33,409 bases of DNA from contig NZ_VLKI01000032.1 in NCBI RefSeq assembly GCF_007830235.1, positions 1-33,409 on the forward strand, given 5' to 3'. Under the pieces are notes generated by a model. That model saw only the letters and a program-made list of their open reading frames with translations. It searched no databases and was not told the DNA's origin. The DNA comes from Cytobacillus oceanisediminis (lineage in GTDB: Bacteria; Bacillota; Bacilli; Bacillales; Cytobacillaceae). How positions within the stretch are numbered: the first letter of the stretch is position 1; every line of letters begins with the position of its first letter. Shown here in pieces: positions 1 through 7,750 of this stretch. The position numbers and the translations under genes are program-made.

Positions 1-2
1 CC

Positions 3-224
3 TTGAAGTCAACTGAACACTCAGATCAGGCGGAGTTTCAGGAAAGTGAGTACTTCAAGGAGAAATCCAGGGAACGGTATAAAATAGAGGCGAAGAATAG
101 CGAGTTAAAACACAGACACGGGTATGATGTAGCCACATCCTCGGGTCTAATTGGCATGGAATTACAAGGCGCCATGGCCATATTTACGGTCAATCTAAAA
201 AGAATACTTAAGCTGTTGGGGTAA
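3..224 (+). CDS. IS1182-family transposase, C-terminal end (partial)
   Basis: The frame is open from the window edge to a TAA at 222-224, so only about 73 C-terminal residues are visible and the true start lies outside. The tail contains RYKIEAKNSELKHRHGYD followed by GMELQGAMAIFTVNLKRI, the pattern I associate with the end of IS1182-type DDE transposases (the E in KIEAKNSELK is in the region of the last catalytic acid). A TTG at position 3 is not a credible start because it lies inside the conserved domain. A strong hairpin terminator follows 30 bases later. Whether the whole transposase is intact cannot be judged from here. Family call is from memory of the motif, not from a search. Confidence 0.75.
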   Translation: MKSTEHSDQAEFQESEYFKEKSRERYKIEAKNSELKHRHGYDVATSSGLIGMELQGAMAIFTVNLKRILKLLG

Positions 225-254
225 ATATAAAGTAAAAAGAGAACTGAAAACAAG

Positions 255-303
255 AAAAAAAGCCGGGCTTATTCCAAAAATACGGAATAAGCCGGCTTTT
301 TTC
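255..303. terminator. Bidirectional terminator between transposase and tcyP
   Basis: A long stem (about 14 bp with one bulged G) pairs 261-275 with 284-297 around an A-rich loop. It has a T run on the plus side and a matching A run (T run on the minus strand) on the other. It can end the transposase transcript and, from the other side, the convergent tcyP transcript. Confidence 0.85.
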
Positions 304-331
304 ATTCAGGTCTCCCCAGGAAAACCAAAAA

Positions 332-371
332 ATCGGCAGATTTTCAGTGGCCTCGTACCAGGTACCTGTCG
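332..371. repeat. Dispersed palindromic repeat, copy 1 (degenerate left arm)
   Basis: The core GTACCAGGTACCTGTCG at 355-371 matches the right arm of the copy at 7323-7359 (reverse complement) and resembles the copy at 20549-20580. The left arm (TCGGCAGATTTT from 332) looks like a decayed form of TCGACAAATT. It sits in the tail of the tcyP transcript. Confidence 0.6.
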
Positions 372-379
372 TTTTTTCT

Positions 380-1768
380 TTATGCTTCAGCTTCTATTTT
401 ATTGTCCATATCGCTATAGATATTTCCGTCGATTTCACCGGTGATTCGGCTGGTCAGGATTCCGGATGTCATCGATCCGCTTACGTTTACGGCTGTACGG
501 CCCATGTCGATTAGCGGTTCAATCGAGATAAGCAAGCCGGCCAGTGCAATTGGAAGATCTAATGCAGACAATACAAGAATCGCTGCGAATGTTGCACCGC
601 CGCCGACACCTGCCACACCAAAGGAGCTGATGGCTACAATAAGAATGACAGTTAAAACAAATCCTGGCGACAGTGGATTAATTCCTACTGTCGGTGCAAT
701 CATAACTGCCAGCATTGCCGGATAAATCCCAGCACATCCGTTTTGTCCGATGGAAAGCCCGAATGAGCCTGCAAAATTGGCAATCCCTTCAGGAACGCCC
801 AATGATTTTTGGGTTTTAATATTTAAAGGCAATGCGCCTGCGCTTGTTCTTGAAGTAAAGGCGAAGGTTAATACCGGAAACGCCTTTTTCATATAAGTTA
901 TAGGATTCAAGCCGCTCATTGTCAGAAGCAGCAAGTGAATCAGGAACATGATTCCAAGCGCAACATAAGAGGCGACAACAAATTTACCCAAATTCAAAAT
1001 AGAATCAAAGTCACTCATTGCGACCGTTTTGGTCATAATCGCCAGAACACCATAAGGAGTTAAACGCAAAATTAATGTAACTACGCGCATGATGATAGCA
1101 TAGAAGGCATCCACGATCTTTGCGAAAAGCTCTGCTTGCTCAGGTACTTTCCTTCTGGCACCTACATAAGCAATTCCCAGAAATGCTGCGAATATTACTA
1201 CTGAAATAGTGGATGTTGGACGTGCTCCCGTAAAATCAAGGAATGGGTTGGCCGGGAGCAAATCAAGCATTTGCTGCGGGAAGGTTCTTCCTTCTATGCC
1301 CTGATATGTTTCTTCAAGCTGTTCTCCGCGGGCTATTTCGGCATCGCCCCCACTGATTTGAACTGCCTCTAAATCGAAGCCGACAGCCGTGGCAATTCCG
1401 ACCGCAGCAGCTACTGCTGTTGTACCTACAAGCAGTCCGAGGATAAGGACGCTGATTTTCCCGATATTATTAGTTAATTTGAGCTTCGTAAAAGCAGCCA
1501 GAATTGAAATGAACACAAGCGGCATAACAATCATCTGCAGGAATTTAACATAACCTCCGCCGACTAAATTAAACCAGTCTGCCGATTTGGCAATGATTTC
1601 TGATCCAGCACCATAGATAAACTGAAGGACAAAACCAAACAAAATTCCTAATCCCAATGCAGTAAACACCCGCTTTGAAAAAGAAATATGCTTTTTTTGC
1701 ATATAATACAAGCCGGATATAAGCAATAGCATAATAGCAATATTTAAAACCAAAAGACCTGTAGTCAT
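380..1768 (-). CDS. tcyP: L-cystine:cation symporter TcyP (dicarboxylate/amino acid:cation symporter family)
   Basis: A 462-residue membrane protein, close to the roughly 463 residues of B. subtilis TcyP, colinear over its whole length with what I recall of that protein. Signature stretches include LIGMQ-type helices, GARPTSTISVVIFAAFLGIA, AFTSRTSAGALPLNI, FGLSIGQNGCAGIYPAML and SFGVAGVGGGATFAAILVLS, which form the substrate- and cation-binding hairpins of the SDF (gltP-like) fold. Expected role is sodium- or proton-driven uptake of cystine as a sulfur source. The start at 1768 has AGGAGG about 10 bases upstream. It stands alone with its own promoter at 1813-1841 and shares the terminator at 255-303 with the convergent transposase. 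In B. subtilis the homologue is repressed by CymR in response to cysteine; I see no certain CymR box but the promoter spacer carries GGAAT. Confidence 0.93.
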   Translation of the reverse strand: MTTGLLVLNIAIMLLLISGLYYMQKKHISFSKRVFTALGLGILFGFVLQFIYGAGSEIIAKSADWFNLVGGGYVKFLQMIVMPLVFISILAAFTKLKLTNNIGKISVLILGLLVGTTAVAAAVGIATAVGFDLEAVQISGGDAEIARGEQLEETYQGIEGRTFPQQMLDLLPANPFLDFTGARPTSTISVVIFAAFLGIAYVGARRKVPEQAELFAKIVDAFYAIIMRVVTLILRLTPYGVLAIMTKTVAMSDFDSILNLGKFVVASYVALGIMFLIHLLLLTMSGLNPITYMKKAFPVLTFAFTSRTSAGALPLNIKTQKSLGVPEGIANFAGSFGLSIGQNGCAGIYPAMLAVMIAPTVGINPLSPGFVLTVILIVAISSFGVAGVGGGATFAAILVLSALDLPIALAGLLISIEPLIDMGRTAVNVSGSMTSGILTSRITGEIDGNIYSDMDNKIEAEA

Positions 1769-1812
1769 TGGATATGATCCTCCTAAAAAAATTTATATTT
1801 TAATAATGACTA

Positions 1813-1841
1813 ACTATAATACACGTATTCCTATGAGTCAA
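1813..1841 (-). promoter_or_regulatory. SigA promoter of tcyP
   Basis: On the minus strand, -35 TTGACT (1836-1841) and -10 TATAGT (1813-1818) are separated by exactly 17 bp. The spacer contains CATAGGAATA, possibly part of a CymR-type operator, but that is a guess. Confidence 0.75.
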
Positions 1842-2017
1842 GTCGGGATTATTTTTTTTCCCTCTTTTCCTGTTTTGTTTTTAAATATATTCTGTTGAGT
1901 TAAAGATGGTTCTTGGATTTTTACTTTTCAATATAAATTCATAAAATTATAAATTAAAAGAAAAGCTGATAATGGTGACATCTTTGTCTGCTGTTTTTTC
2001 CTTGGGTTCTCTTCTTA

Positions 2018-2268
2018 TCCTTGCATATCACCACGGACGAAAAGGAAAAGAATCTGATCCTCAAATAGCTGATACAGGATCAGGCATGACCCCCGACCAA
2101 CTGAAGAAGCTGCGTGAGCTATATTTTTCAACCAAAGAAGGAACAGGGACAGGTCTCGGAATGATGGTGGTATCCAGAATTTTTGAAAGCATGGACGGTA
2201 CAATTAGAGCTGAAAGCAAAGTGAATAAAGGCACCTAATTCACTATTCGCCTTCCGCTTATCCAATAA
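2018..2268 (+). pseudogene. Broken fragment of a sporulation-type sensor histidine kinase (ATP-binding domain)
   Basis: Only the C-terminal ATPase part remains: IADTGSGMTPDQLKKL (N/G1 box), FSTKEGTGTGLGMMVV (G2 box) and IFESMDGTIRAESKVNKGT. Two lesions are visible. Upstream of 2066 the kinase-like reading (LHITTDEKEKNLILK) is in another frame, and restoring one A in the CTCAAATAG run at about 2061-2067 joins it to IADTGSGM. At 2236-2238 a TAA interrupts the sequence exactly where FTIRLPL continues in the same frame to a second stop at 2266-2268. No sensor, PAS or phospho-acceptor histidine region is present upstream. It is therefore a 5'-deleted, frameshifted and nonsense-mutated relic of a kinase of the KinA-E/YkrQ kind. 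An ATG at 1972 opens the frame but lies outside the similarity. Confidence 0.85.
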
Positions 2269-2304
2269 AAAAGAACCGGCATGGAAAGTTATGCCAGGTT
2301 CTTT
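2269..2304 (-). terminator. Terminator after the proC-acetyltransferase operon
   Basis: AAAGAACC-GGCAT pairs with ATGCC-AGGTTCTTT (one-base bulge). Read on the minus strand it is followed by a T run, so it serves the acetyltransferase gene at 2323-2844. Confidence 0.75.
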
Positions 2305-2322
2305 AGTCTTTCATTTCAGATT

Positions 2323-2844
2323 TTACGAAACTTCATTAAATGCCGGGGGATACTTGACCTTCCCCTCTATCCCATCTAGCGCCCCTTCTGTTAACTCAAG
2401 AACCATAAAGACATTTTCAGGGACAGGCAAGGGCGGCTTTATGCCAAACTTTACAGACGGTTCAAACCCGAATCTGGGATAAAACTCAGGATGGCCTAAT
2501 ACAACGATATGTTCACATCCCAATTCTTTGCACCTTTCTAAACCAGCCATAACTAAAGCTGAACCAATACCCTGGTTTTGAAGATCTGGCGTCACTGCCA
2601 TCGGAGCGAGGCCAATTGTATTTACGATGGCTCCCCTTGAAGTCTCAATCATCACTTCACTAAATAATATATGGCCTGCCACTTTCCCATTTTTCTCCGC
2701 AACTAATGATAGTGCCGGGATAAAATGAGGGGAGTTTCGAATCAGACTTACAAGCTTCCCTTCGTTTTCCTGGCCAAATGCCAAATTGTTTATTTCCGAA
2801 ATTTTTTCAAAATCACTTGGGTTTTCGGGACGTATATCTATCAT
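2323..2844 (-). CDS. GNAT-family N-acetyltransferase (COG3153/YhbS-like)
   Basis: A 173-residue protein starting MIDIRPENPSDFEKI. ATG at 2844 is chosen because AGAGGA lies 7 bases upstream and the fold begins directly after it; the frame is open further upstream but only through the intergenic stretch and the end of proC. The acetyl-CoA binding motif A is visible as LAPMAVTPDLQNQGIGSALVMA (only its core Q-x-x-G-I-G matters), followed by GCEHIVVLGHPEFYPRFGFEPS, the ending typical of the COG3153 subgroup. The substrate is unknown. It lies 13 bases after the proC stop and shares its promoter and the terminator at 2269-2304, so the two are an operon, though a link to proline metabolism is not shown. 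Confidence 0.85.
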   Translation of the reverse strand: MIDIRPENPSDFEKISEINNLAFGQENEGKLVSLIRNSPHFIPALSLVAEKNGKVAGHILFSEVMIETSRGAIVNTIGLAPMAVTPDLQNQGIGSALVMAGLERCKELGCEHIVVLGHPEFYPRFGFEPSVKFGIKPPLPVPENVFMVLELTEGALDGIEGKVKYPPAFNEVS

Positions 2845-2857
2845 TATAATCCTCTTT

Positions 2858-3673
2858 CTATTTATTATTGTCCGAGAGAGCCTTTGTTTTATCATAACAT
2901 TCTTCCATTGCAGACAAGACAGCAGCACGGAATCCCTTCTTCTCCAGCTCCGCTACTGCTTCAATCGTTGCCCCTCCTGGAGTACAGACCTGGTCCTTTA
3001 ATTCTGCCGGGTGTTTCCCCGTTTCCAAAACCATTTTAGCAGCCCCTAAAACAGCCTGTGCTGCCATCTGATAGGATTGTTTTCTAGGCAGTCCAGCCTT
3101 GACACCGCCATCTGCCAAAGCTTCAATAAACATATAAACATAGGCCGGCGAAGAGCCGCTGATGGCTGGAATTGCATCCAACATTTTCTCTTCCATCACT
3201 TCTGCTCTCCCTATGCTTGAGAAAATTTGAATAACCTCTTCAAGATCCTCTGCGGATACTAATGTATTCGCTGCAATTACGCTCATTCCTCCTCCAACCA
3301 ACGATGGAGTATTTACCATGGAGCGGATTGCCTTTATCTTTTGTCCAAATGCTTTTTCCAAATAGTCCAAGCTGATGCCTGCTGCAATTGTTATAATGAT
3401 CGCACCCGGCTTAATATAGTCTTTGATTTCATCAATAACAGCACTATGAAGATCAGGCTTTACAGCCAGAAATAAGATATCCGTCTCCACTGCTGCCTGT
3501 TTATTCGAGAAGCAAATCTCAATGCCAAGTCTATTTTTAACATCCGCGAGCGTCTCCTTTGTTTTGGCAGTGGCGATTATGTGCCCTGGTGTGACAGCTT
3601 TGGATTTTAAAATTCCGCCAATGATTGCCTGCGCCATTTTACCGCAGCCGATAAATCCAATTTTTTTATTCAT
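2858..3673 (-). CDS. proC: Pyrroline-5-carboxylate reductase
   Basis: A 271-residue NAD(P)H-dependent enzyme for the last step of proline synthesis, reducing 1-pyrroline-5-carboxylate to proline in the cytosol. The N-terminal dinucleotide-binding loop is GFIGCGKMAQAI; FLAVKPD and SMVNTPSLVGGG follow; the family signature near the C-terminus is CTPGGATIEAVAELEKKG. Length matches the family (about 270-280). The start MNKKIGF at 3673 is preferred over an ATG 12 bases upstream, because that upstream ATG directly abuts the Shine-Dalgarno AGG. Promoter at 3709-3737. Bacillus species often carry several paralogues (ProG, ProH, ProI, ComER); this one is of the ordinary ProC/ProI kind, and which paralogue it is cannot be settled without alignment. 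Confidence 0.93.
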   Translation of the reverse strand: MNKKIGFIGCGKMAQAIIGGILKSKAVTPGHIIATAKTKETLADVKNRLGIEICFSNKQAAVETDILFLAVKPDLHSAVIDEIKDYIKPGAIIITIAAGISLDYLEKAFGQKIKAIRSMVNTPSLVGGGMSVIAANTLVSAEDLEEVIQIFSSIGRAEVMEEKMLDAIPAISGSSPAYVYMFIEALADGGVKAGLPRKQSYQMAAQAVLGAAKMVLETGKHPAELKDQVCTPGGATIEAVAELEKKGFRAAVLSAMEECYDKTKALSDNNK

Positions 3674-3708
3674 GTAATTACACATCCTGATATGTATTTG
3701 CTTTTGCT

Positions 3709-3737
3709 ATTATACTTCAGCCACTTTTACTAAACAA
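3709..3737 (-). promoter_or_regulatory. SigA promoter of proC
   Basis: On the minus strand, -35 TTGTTT (3732-3737), 17-bp spacer, -10 TATAAT (3709-3714). Confidence 0.65.
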
Positions 3738-3932
3738 AAATCTTCACTTGCCAATGGTATGGTTATGAAAAAATGGCACAGGGTAATAGCATAAGAAAAA
3801 AGGATTCAGCTTTAAAGCATTAAGCTGCAATCTATCAAAAAAATAGATTCGCTGCAAAGATATCCCTTTGCCTGCAAAGTCTTTTTCCCAGTCTGATTAT
3901 TCATGAGAAAAAACTCATTTGGAGAGATTTTT

Positions 3933-4559
3933 ATGTCAAATAAACATCTTAAAAATACTAACCCATATAATCCCCTTCCGGAAGATTTCTTTCAGCAGCC
4001 CACACTCAAATTGGCTGAGGCTCTATTAGGCTGCCTTTTGATAAATGAAACAGAAGAAGGCATTGCCTCAGGCTATATTGTTGAAACAGAGGCGTATATG
4101 GGACCGGAAGACCGGGCGGCACATAGCTTTGGAAACAGAAGAACAAAAAGGACTGAAATAATGTTCAGCGAGGCTGGAGTTGCCTATACATATGTTATGC
4201 ATACACACTGTTTGGTGAATGTCGTCAGCGGCCCCACGGATAAGCCTGAAGCCATTCTAATAAGGGCAGTCGAGCCGGTTGATGGTATTGAACTAATGAA
4301 GAAAAGGAGAAACATAGAAATCCCCAAGAATCTCACAAATGGACCGGGGAAATTGACGAAAGCTTTAGGAATTACCATGGGTGACTATGGCCGCCATTTT
4401 ACCGAACCTCCTCTTCTGCTCGTTAAAGGAATCACTCCACAGGAAATCTCCCGCGGAAAACGGATTGGGATCGATAACTCCGGTGAAGCAAAGGATTATC
4501 CGTGGAGGTTTTGGATTACCGACAATCCTTTTGTATCACGGCATAGAAAGAAGGATTAA
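3933..4559 (+). CDS. DNA-3-methyladenine glycosylase (MPG/AAG family)
   Basis: A 208-residue base-excision repair enzyme that removes alkylated purines such as 3-methyladenine. The active-site motif is IVETEAYMGPEDRAAHS, where the second Glu of VETE corresponds to the catalytic base of the human enzyme. NRRTKRTEIMF, AYTYVMHTHCLVNVVSG and NGPGKLTKALGI are the other landmarks of the fold and give full-length coverage (family about 200 residues). ATG at 3933 is chosen because GGAGAG lies 6 bases upstream; an in-frame ATG at 3903 would add ten residues without a ribosome binding site. It is a single gene; no clear promoter was identified in the 230-base gap upstream. Confidence 0.93.
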   Translation: MSNKHLKNTNPYNPLPEDFFQQPTLKLAEALLGCLLINETEEGIASGYIVETEAYMGPEDRAAHSFGNRRTKRTEIMFSEAGVAYTYVMHTHCLVNVVSGPTDKPEAILIRAVEPVDGIELMKKRRNIEIPKNLTNGPGKLTKALGITMGDYGRHFTEPPLLLVKGITPQEISRGKRIGIDNSGEAKDYPWRFWITDNPFVSRHRKKD

Positions 4560-4676
4560 TTGTCCAATCGCTGAAGAACTTTTTCCAAACAACATCATTT
4601 TTTATAAAACTTTCTGTGTAAAAAAGCAGCTCTAAACAAACAATGTCTGATAAAGAAAGTTTTATGGGGTGCTGTA

Positions 4677-5402
4677 ATGGAAGCTTTTATTGATTTGCTG
4701 AAGGTATTTGGAAGGATCTATACAATTTTGCCGTTATTATTAGCTGTTACCTTAATTATGGGGAAAAGATCCATAGGAGAACTGCCGGTCTTTGATTTTT
4801 TAGTCATTCTGACCCTTGGCTCCGTAGTGGGCGCCGATATAGCAGAACCAAAGGTTAATCACCTCTTCACCATGTTCGCAGTGATTGGCATCGCCTCCTT
4901 GCAAATGCTCGTTTCCTATTTAAAAATTAAAAATAGAAAGTTTGGAAAACTGGTCACATTTGAGCCAACCATCGTCATTTACAAAGGACAGTTTCTGGTC
5001 AAAAATATGAGAACCATTAAATATTCGATTGATAATGTGCTGCAAATGCTGCGTGAGAAAAATGTGTTTAATTTAAAAGATGTTGAAATGGCTATGATTG
5101 AAGCAAGTGGAGAGCTTTCTGTAAAATTAATACCACAAAAAGAAACGGCTCGGGTAGAGCATTTTACATCCCCTATTAGGGACAGCAGCTGGGAACTCCC
5201 CATTATCGTCGATGGAATTGTTTATAGAAATGTCATGCGGCGGGAAAACATTAGTGAAGAGTGGCTTAAGCAGGAATTGTTAAAAATGCAGATTAAAAAC
5301 CTTGAGGATGTATTTTATGCAGCTGTAAATAAGAAAAGAGAACTTCATATTTCATTAAAAGATGATAAAGATAAACCGGAGGAGCCGCTCCTTTTCCATT
5401 AG
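4677..5402 (+). CDS. DUF421/YetF-family membrane protein
   Basis: A 241-residue protein of a family widespread in spore-formers. Three hydrophobic segments fill residues 10-85 (TILPLLLAVTLIMGKRSIGELPVFDFLVIL is the family start; LGSVVGADIA follows). The rest is soluble: PTIVIYKGQFLVKNMRTIKYS and VEMAMIEASGELSV, the two half-motifs of the C-terminal domain. ATG at 4677 has GGGGTG 6 bases upstream. Related proteins include YetF, YrbG, YkjA and YdfS of B. subtilis, some of which are linked to spore germination or resistance, but the molecular function is unknown. Its stop lies in a GC-rich inverted repeat (about 5382-5418) that may act as a weak terminator against the convergent antiporter gene. 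Confidence 0.85.
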   Translation: MEAFIDLLKVFGRIYTILPLLLAVTLIMGKRSIGELPVFDFLVILTLGSVVGADIAEPKVNHLFTMFAVIGIASLQMLVSYLKIKNRKFGKLVTFEPTIVIYKGQFLVKNMRTIKYSIDNVLQMLREKNVFNLKDVEMAMIEASGELSVKLIPQKETARVEHFTSPIRDSSWELPIIVDGIVYRNVMRRENISEEWLKQELLKMQIKNLEDVFYAAVNKKRELHISLKDDKDKPEEPLLFH

Positions 5403-5423
5403 GGAAAGTGCGGCTTCCCAGGT

Positions 5424-6575
5424 CTATGCTTGTCTCTCCTGCTGTTTTTTAGTCAGCCATGATTGCAGGCGAGGTGCTAATTGGAACAGCAGCATTCCAA
5501 TTAAAGCGGCAATTAAGATATATGCACCCGCAAATACCTTAAGTCCTCCTGTTGCCAATCCGGCAATAATTACAGAGAATTCTCCCCTTGAGGCCAATGA
5601 AAAACCCGACTTGAGGGAATCCGTTTTAGATAATCCATACCATTGTCCGCCGAAATACCCAACAGCCAGCTTATGGATGATCGACCATAAAACGATAATA
5701 CCCAGGAGCCCAAGGGATGGTACATCCTCTTTAAATTCCAGTGAAAGACCAAAGTTAAGGAAGAAGAAGGGGAGAAAGAGATTTCTGACTGGAAAAACAA
5801 CTTCTTCAACTTTATCCTTTACGACAGTTCCGGCAAGCATGATTCCAGCAAGAAAAGCGCCAATAACCTCTGAAAGCCCAAGGAATACCGCAAATCCGCC
5901 ATAGGTAATCGCCACTCCCAAAACCAAAATTAAAAACGAATCTTCATTGGCAACCTTTTTCATCCAATGCTGGGCTTTATGAAGAACAATTCTGCTCATC
6001 CATATAGCGATGCCCGCTAAGAGGGCAACTTTTAGAAAAATTAATAGAAAATCTACAAATGAGAAGCTTTCCCCGCTTAAGCCAATTAACACCGTCACGA
6101 GGATGGGGGCGACAAGGTCTTCAAAAATTAATAGGGAAAGCATATATTTGGAATCTTTGTCTTCAAGGCGATTTTTGCTTTCCAGAAGCTTGACCGTAAT
6201 AGAGGAACTTGTAGCATAAACAATTCCGCCGATAAATAACGATACAAATAAGTTTTGACCAGCGATATAAGCAATTGCCGTGGTCACTCCCACACCAAGC
6301 AGGACATCCAATAGGCCTGGCTTCAAAACTTTATTTCCGTTTTTTCTTAATTCACGAACGGAAAATTTCATTCCAAGCAGGAAGAATAGAAGGATTAGGC
6401 CAATTTCCCCGGCAACTTCAATTACCTTTGTATCCGGGAAATATCCGAAAAAGCCGATTCCGGCTCCTAAGATAATATAAATAACAATATCGGGGATTCT
6501 TAATATTTTTATCCCGATTAAAGCGGTTATAAATAGGACAAGAAAAATTAGCCCTATTGCAAGAGGCATATTCAT
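5424..6575 (-). CDS. CPA2-family cation:proton antiporter, membrane domain only (Kef-type)
   Basis: A 383-residue, very hydrophobic protein with about 12 predicted helices. Motifs typical of the Na+/H+ exchanger domain (PF00999) are IILGAGIGFFGYFPD, EIGLILLFFLLGMKFS, GGIVYATSSSITVKLL and LLIFEDLVAP. FSLASRGEFSVIIAG near the C-terminus is typical of Kef-like potassium/proton exchangers. It lacks the C-terminal TrkA-N/RCK domain of full-length KefB/KefC. In Bacillus such a subunit (KhtU) pairs with a separate TrkA-C protein (KhtT), but no such partner is adjacent here, so a partner may be encoded elsewhere or absent. Start at 6575 follows AAGGA at a somewhat long spacing; ATG at 6569 is an alternative. 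The ion specificity is not visible. Confidence 0.87.
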   Translation of the reverse strand: MNMPLAIGLIFLVLFITALIGIKILRIPDIVIYIILGAGIGFFGYFPDTKVIEVAGEIGLILLFFLLGMKFSVRELRKNGNKVLKPGLLDVLLGVGVTTAIAYIAGQNLFVSLFIGGIVYATSSSITVKLLESKNRLEDKDSKYMLSLLIFEDLVAPILVTVLIGLSGESFSFVDFLLIFLKVALLAGIAIWMSRIVLHKAQHWMKKVANEDSFLILVLGVAITYGGFAVFLGLSEVIGAFLAGIMLAGTVVKDKVEEVVFPVRNLFLPFFFLNFGLSLEFKEDVPSLGLLGIIVLWSIIHKLAVGYFGGQWYGLSKTDSLKSGFSLASRGEFSVIIAGLATGGLKVFAGAYILIAALIGMLLFQLAPRLQSWLTKKQQERQA

Positions 6576-6779
6576 ATGCAGTATATCATCCTTTTTGTGA
6601 GTTATATTTTATGAACTATCCATACCCCTTTCCTCCTAGAATCATTCCTGTAAGTTAGGACTAATTTCGGAGTACAGGAAAATTACTGAAAAAAACAAAC
6701 TAAATACCTATGCTGGACTTTTTTAATATCATTTTAATTGGTTAATATAGGAATAACAGGTTTATGGAGTGGCAAGGGG

Positions 6780-7316
6780 ATGAATGGATTGAATGCGCTT
6801 TATGCTTTTGTATGGCTTTTTGCTTTGTGGAAATGGGGGGACTGGAGAAACTGGAAAAGTTATTATCCCACCCTGCTTTTCTTTATTTTGGGGGATTTTC
6901 TTTATTTATATTTGCTATCTGACCACTACCCGATGTGGAGATATAACCCTCAGGGAATTGATGAGCAAGTCAACCTGACTAACACTCATATCACTTTCTC
7001 CATCATGGCCGTAAAATACCCTGCCACCATTCTAATTTTTTTACACAGATTCCCCAAAAGCAGCATATTAAAAAGAACCCTGTACATTTCAGGCTGGGTT
7101 CTCCTTTATACAATTAATGAGATCATTGATATTAAATTAAACTTGATTAAATACTCTAATGGGTGGAGCTTAAAGTGGTCAGTCTTTTTTAACTCTGTCA
7201 TGTTTATCATTCTTTTGATTCACCACAAACGGCCTGTGGCAGCCTGGACCCTTTCCATCCTATTCATCTTCTTCCTATGGAATCAGTTTGATGTGCCATC
7301 ATCAGTCTTCCGTTAA
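6780..7316 (+). CDS. CBO0543-family membrane protein
   Basis: A 178-residue integral membrane protein with five or six hydrophobic segments. The start is ATG at 6780 with GGAG 10 bases upstream; TTG codons at 6738 and 6789 are also possible. The conserved-looking features are WKWGDWRNWKSYYPTLLFF near the N-terminus, HYPMWRYNP, the stretch around VKYPATIL, and INEIIDIKLNLIKYSNGWSL. This pattern matches the small spore-former family annotated CBO0543, which often occurs in several copies per genome. No function is established. It stands alone between the divergent antiporter gene and the DUF2187 gene, and a palindromic repeat starts 6 bases after its stop. Confidence 0.75.
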   Translation: MNGLNALYAFVWLFALWKWGDWRNWKSYYPTLLFFILGDFLYLYLLSDHYPMWRYNPQGIDEQVNLTNTHITFSIMAVKYPATILIFLHRFPKSSILKRTLYISGWVLLYTINEIIDIKLNLIKYSNGWSLKWSVFFNSVMFIILLIHHKRPVAAWTLSILFIFFLWNQFDVPSSVFR

Positions 7317-7322
7317 AGAAAA

Positions 7323-7359
7323 TTCGACAGGTACCTGGCACCCAAAGGAATTTGTCGAT
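7323..7359. repeat. Dispersed palindromic repeat, copy 2
   Basis: Outer arms TTCGACA (7323) and TGTCGA (7353-7358) enclose GGTACCTGGCACCC. Read on the other strand it aligns with the copies at 332-371 and 20549-20580. Confidence 0.65.
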
Positions 7360-7473
7360 AAAAAACCAGGCTTTTTTACTGGACTTTTTTCATTTGAGCG
7401 TTTATTTTACTATAAAAAGGCAATATTCTTTGTATGAATAATTTTTAATAAAATGGAATGGGATGGTGTTACG

Positions 7474-7668
7474 ATGGCAGATAAGAAGAACGTGAAAGTT
7501 CCTGATAAAGATGTAAATATTGGTGCGAATGTGTCATTAAACGGCCTGGTAACAGCTGTTTTTGATAATATGGTCCATGTCCAGATTGGCGCTAAGATCG
7601 TGACGGTTCATGTAAAGGATCTATACTCCGGACTAAATCAGTCTTTATTGAAAAATCAGCAGGCATAA
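7474..7668 (+). CDS. Small DUF2187-family protein (YkvS-like)
   Basis: A 64-residue protein, MADKKNVKVPDKDVN..., with a small beta-barrel-like pattern (VNIGANVSLNGLVTAVF and MVHVQIGAKIVTVHVKDL) that matches the DUF2187/YkvS family of Bacillus. The ATG at 7474 is chosen for the upstream GGGATGG; the ATG seven codons earlier has no ribosome binding site. Function is unknown; the KOW-like alternation of V/G residues is suggestive only. It ends in a strong terminator of its own. Confidence 0.75.
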   Translation: MADKKNVKVPDKDVNIGANVSLNGLVTAVFDNMVHVQIGAKIVTVHVKDLYSGLNQSLLKNQQA

Positions 7669-7694
7669 CATCCACCATCTCTATAAGCATAATG

Positions 7695-7737
7695 CAGGAG
7701 GGGCAGCCCATAAGCTGCTCCTCCTGTTTGGTTTTTA
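7695..7737 (+). terminator. Terminator of the DUF2187 gene
   Basis: CAGGAGGGGCAGC pairs with GCTGCTCCTCCTG around a short loop, then TTTGGTTTTT. Confidence 0.9.
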
Positions 7738-7750
7738 AGGATTTCATTTC

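Noticed and set aside
1972..2238. An apparently intact 88-residue gene
   Set aside because: Its N-terminal part is out of frame with the kinase similarity and its stop interrupts the kinase motif; it is a decayed fragment.
5362..5904. Long plus-strand reading frame opposite the antiporter
   Set aside because: Antisense to a well-supported membrane-protein gene; no start context; Ser/Pro-rich shadow composition.
6595..6650. AGGAGG with a four-codon minus-strand frame upstream of the antiporter, as a leader peptide
   Set aside because: Too short to support; no attenuator hairpin pair is seen.
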